Source: Chitinophagaceae bacterium (GTDB taxonomy: Bacteria; Bacteroidota; Bacteroidia; Chitinophagales; Chitinophagaceae). From it: DNA of 19,955 nt. Positions within the stretch are counted from its first letter, which is position 1. Each line of letters starts with the position of its first letter. This document shows positions 19,493 to 19,955 of this stretch, piece after piece. The stretch lies in NCBI GenBank assembly GCA_016721385.1, contig JADKIE010000003.1:1-19955 (forward strand), read 5' to 3'. The notes under the pieces are model-generated. The model was not told where the DNA came from, made no database searches, and saw nothing but the letters and a program-made list of their open reading frames with translations. The position numbers were made by a program, and so were the translations under genes.

Positions 19493-19955
19493 CTATAAAT
19501 TTAAAACATCTTTCATGGTAAAATACCTGATTGCCTTTAATAAACTCAGCAGCCAACACAGCGCCTGCAGAAAGCCTTGCCTGTTATGAGCAGTATGGGT
19601 AATTTCAATATCATCAATTGCAGAGTTGTATTTTATCTTGTGTGTGCCTGGTGCAGGATCGATTCTTTTACTAATAATTTGCAATTCGTTACATTGTTTG
19701 TTTCGGTATTTACCTATTTTGTTTTAGTTATATTTTGGGCAAAAATTTGTTCTGTAAAGCTAATGGCTGTACCACTTGGTGCATCTTTTTTGAAATATGA
19801 TGTATTTCCTTCTAAACTTACGGTATAACTAGTTTGATTGCTCATTAATTGGGCTAACTTTTTATTTAGTTCAAAAAAATATTTACGCCAACGCGAAGTT
19901 ACCTGCATATAAGAGAGCCATTATTTTGGGTGCAAACATGTTCAACTTCGGGTAA
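19493..19955 (-). CDS. dapB: 4-hydroxy-tetrahydrodipicolinate reductase, C-terminal part (cut by window edge)
   Basis: NAD(P)H reduction of the dipicolinate intermediate on the way to diaminopimelate and lysine, in the cytoplasm. Only about 154 C-terminal residues are in the window. Read on the minus strand they include a strand like YAGNFALGVNIFFELNKKLA, then the family signature KKDAPSGTAI (Lys of KxDAPSGTA), IISKRIDPAPGTHKIKYNSA and DDIEITHTAHNRQGF, ending FTMKDVLNL at TAG 19493-19495. Frame breaks lie near 19875, 19800, 19710 and 19540. It is the first visible gene of the dapB, kinase, regulator run; the kinase start touches its stop. Confidence 0.92.

Noticed and set aside
1..19955. CRISPR arrays, insertion sequences, phage genes, tRNA or rRNA
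   Set aside because: No regularly spaced direct repeats, transposase motifs, integrases, cloverleaf structures or ribosomal sequence were seen on either strand.

Overview
This is an AT-rich, gene-dense stretch of chromosome. The families present suggest Bacteroidota, probably near Chitinophagaceae: a type III glutamine synthetase, an unfused ~740-residue PurL, TPR-type sensor kinases with a NarL/LuxR-type regulator, small outer-membrane beta-barrels, few Shine-Dalgarno sites, and TAnnTTTG-like -7 boxes. The taxonomic placement is inferred from protein resemblance only. Most genes longer than about 600 bases are broken by one-base frameshifts. Many lie at or near homopolymers, and family-typical sequence resumes at once in another frame. 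This looks like unpolished long-read sequence rather than gene decay, so the broken genes are given here as single full-span genes with approximate joints.

Layout: (1) Bases 1-2800, minus strand: the start of a UbiA-family prenyltransferase (cut by the window edge), a TrmH/SpoU RNA methyltransferase, and CTP synthase pyrG with a hairpin leader. (2) 2895-3995, plus: a secreted protein of unknown function whose stop overlaps that of the convergent gene. (3) 3992-8981, minus: purL, two tandem paralogous outer-membrane barrel proteins, and the heptose epimerase hldD, tightly packed in the order purL > barrel 1 > barrel 2 > hldD. (4) 9123-10932, plus: a GNAT acetyltransferase and a polytopic membrane protein, both intact. 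(5) 11045-16860, plus: glutamine synthetase III with a strong terminator, a second GNAT, a small Spy/CpxP-like protein with a terminator, a malate/L-lactate dehydrogenase-family oxidoreductase behind a 19-bp palindrome, and aspartokinase lysC. (6) 19955-16901, minus: dapB (cut by the window edge), a TPR sensor histidine kinase and its response regulator.

The genes are mostly core metabolism: pyrimidine (pyrG) and purine (purL) synthesis, nitrogen assimilation (glnA), the aspartate/diaminopimelate pathway (lysC, dapB), LPS core heptose (hldD) and quinone prenylation (ubiA-like). The most suggestive arrangement is a two-component system packed against dapB and facing lysC. I saw no CRISPR array, insertion sequence, phage module, tRNA or rRNA. 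I found no convincing new defence or mobile system. No stretch over 300 bases lacks a gene.
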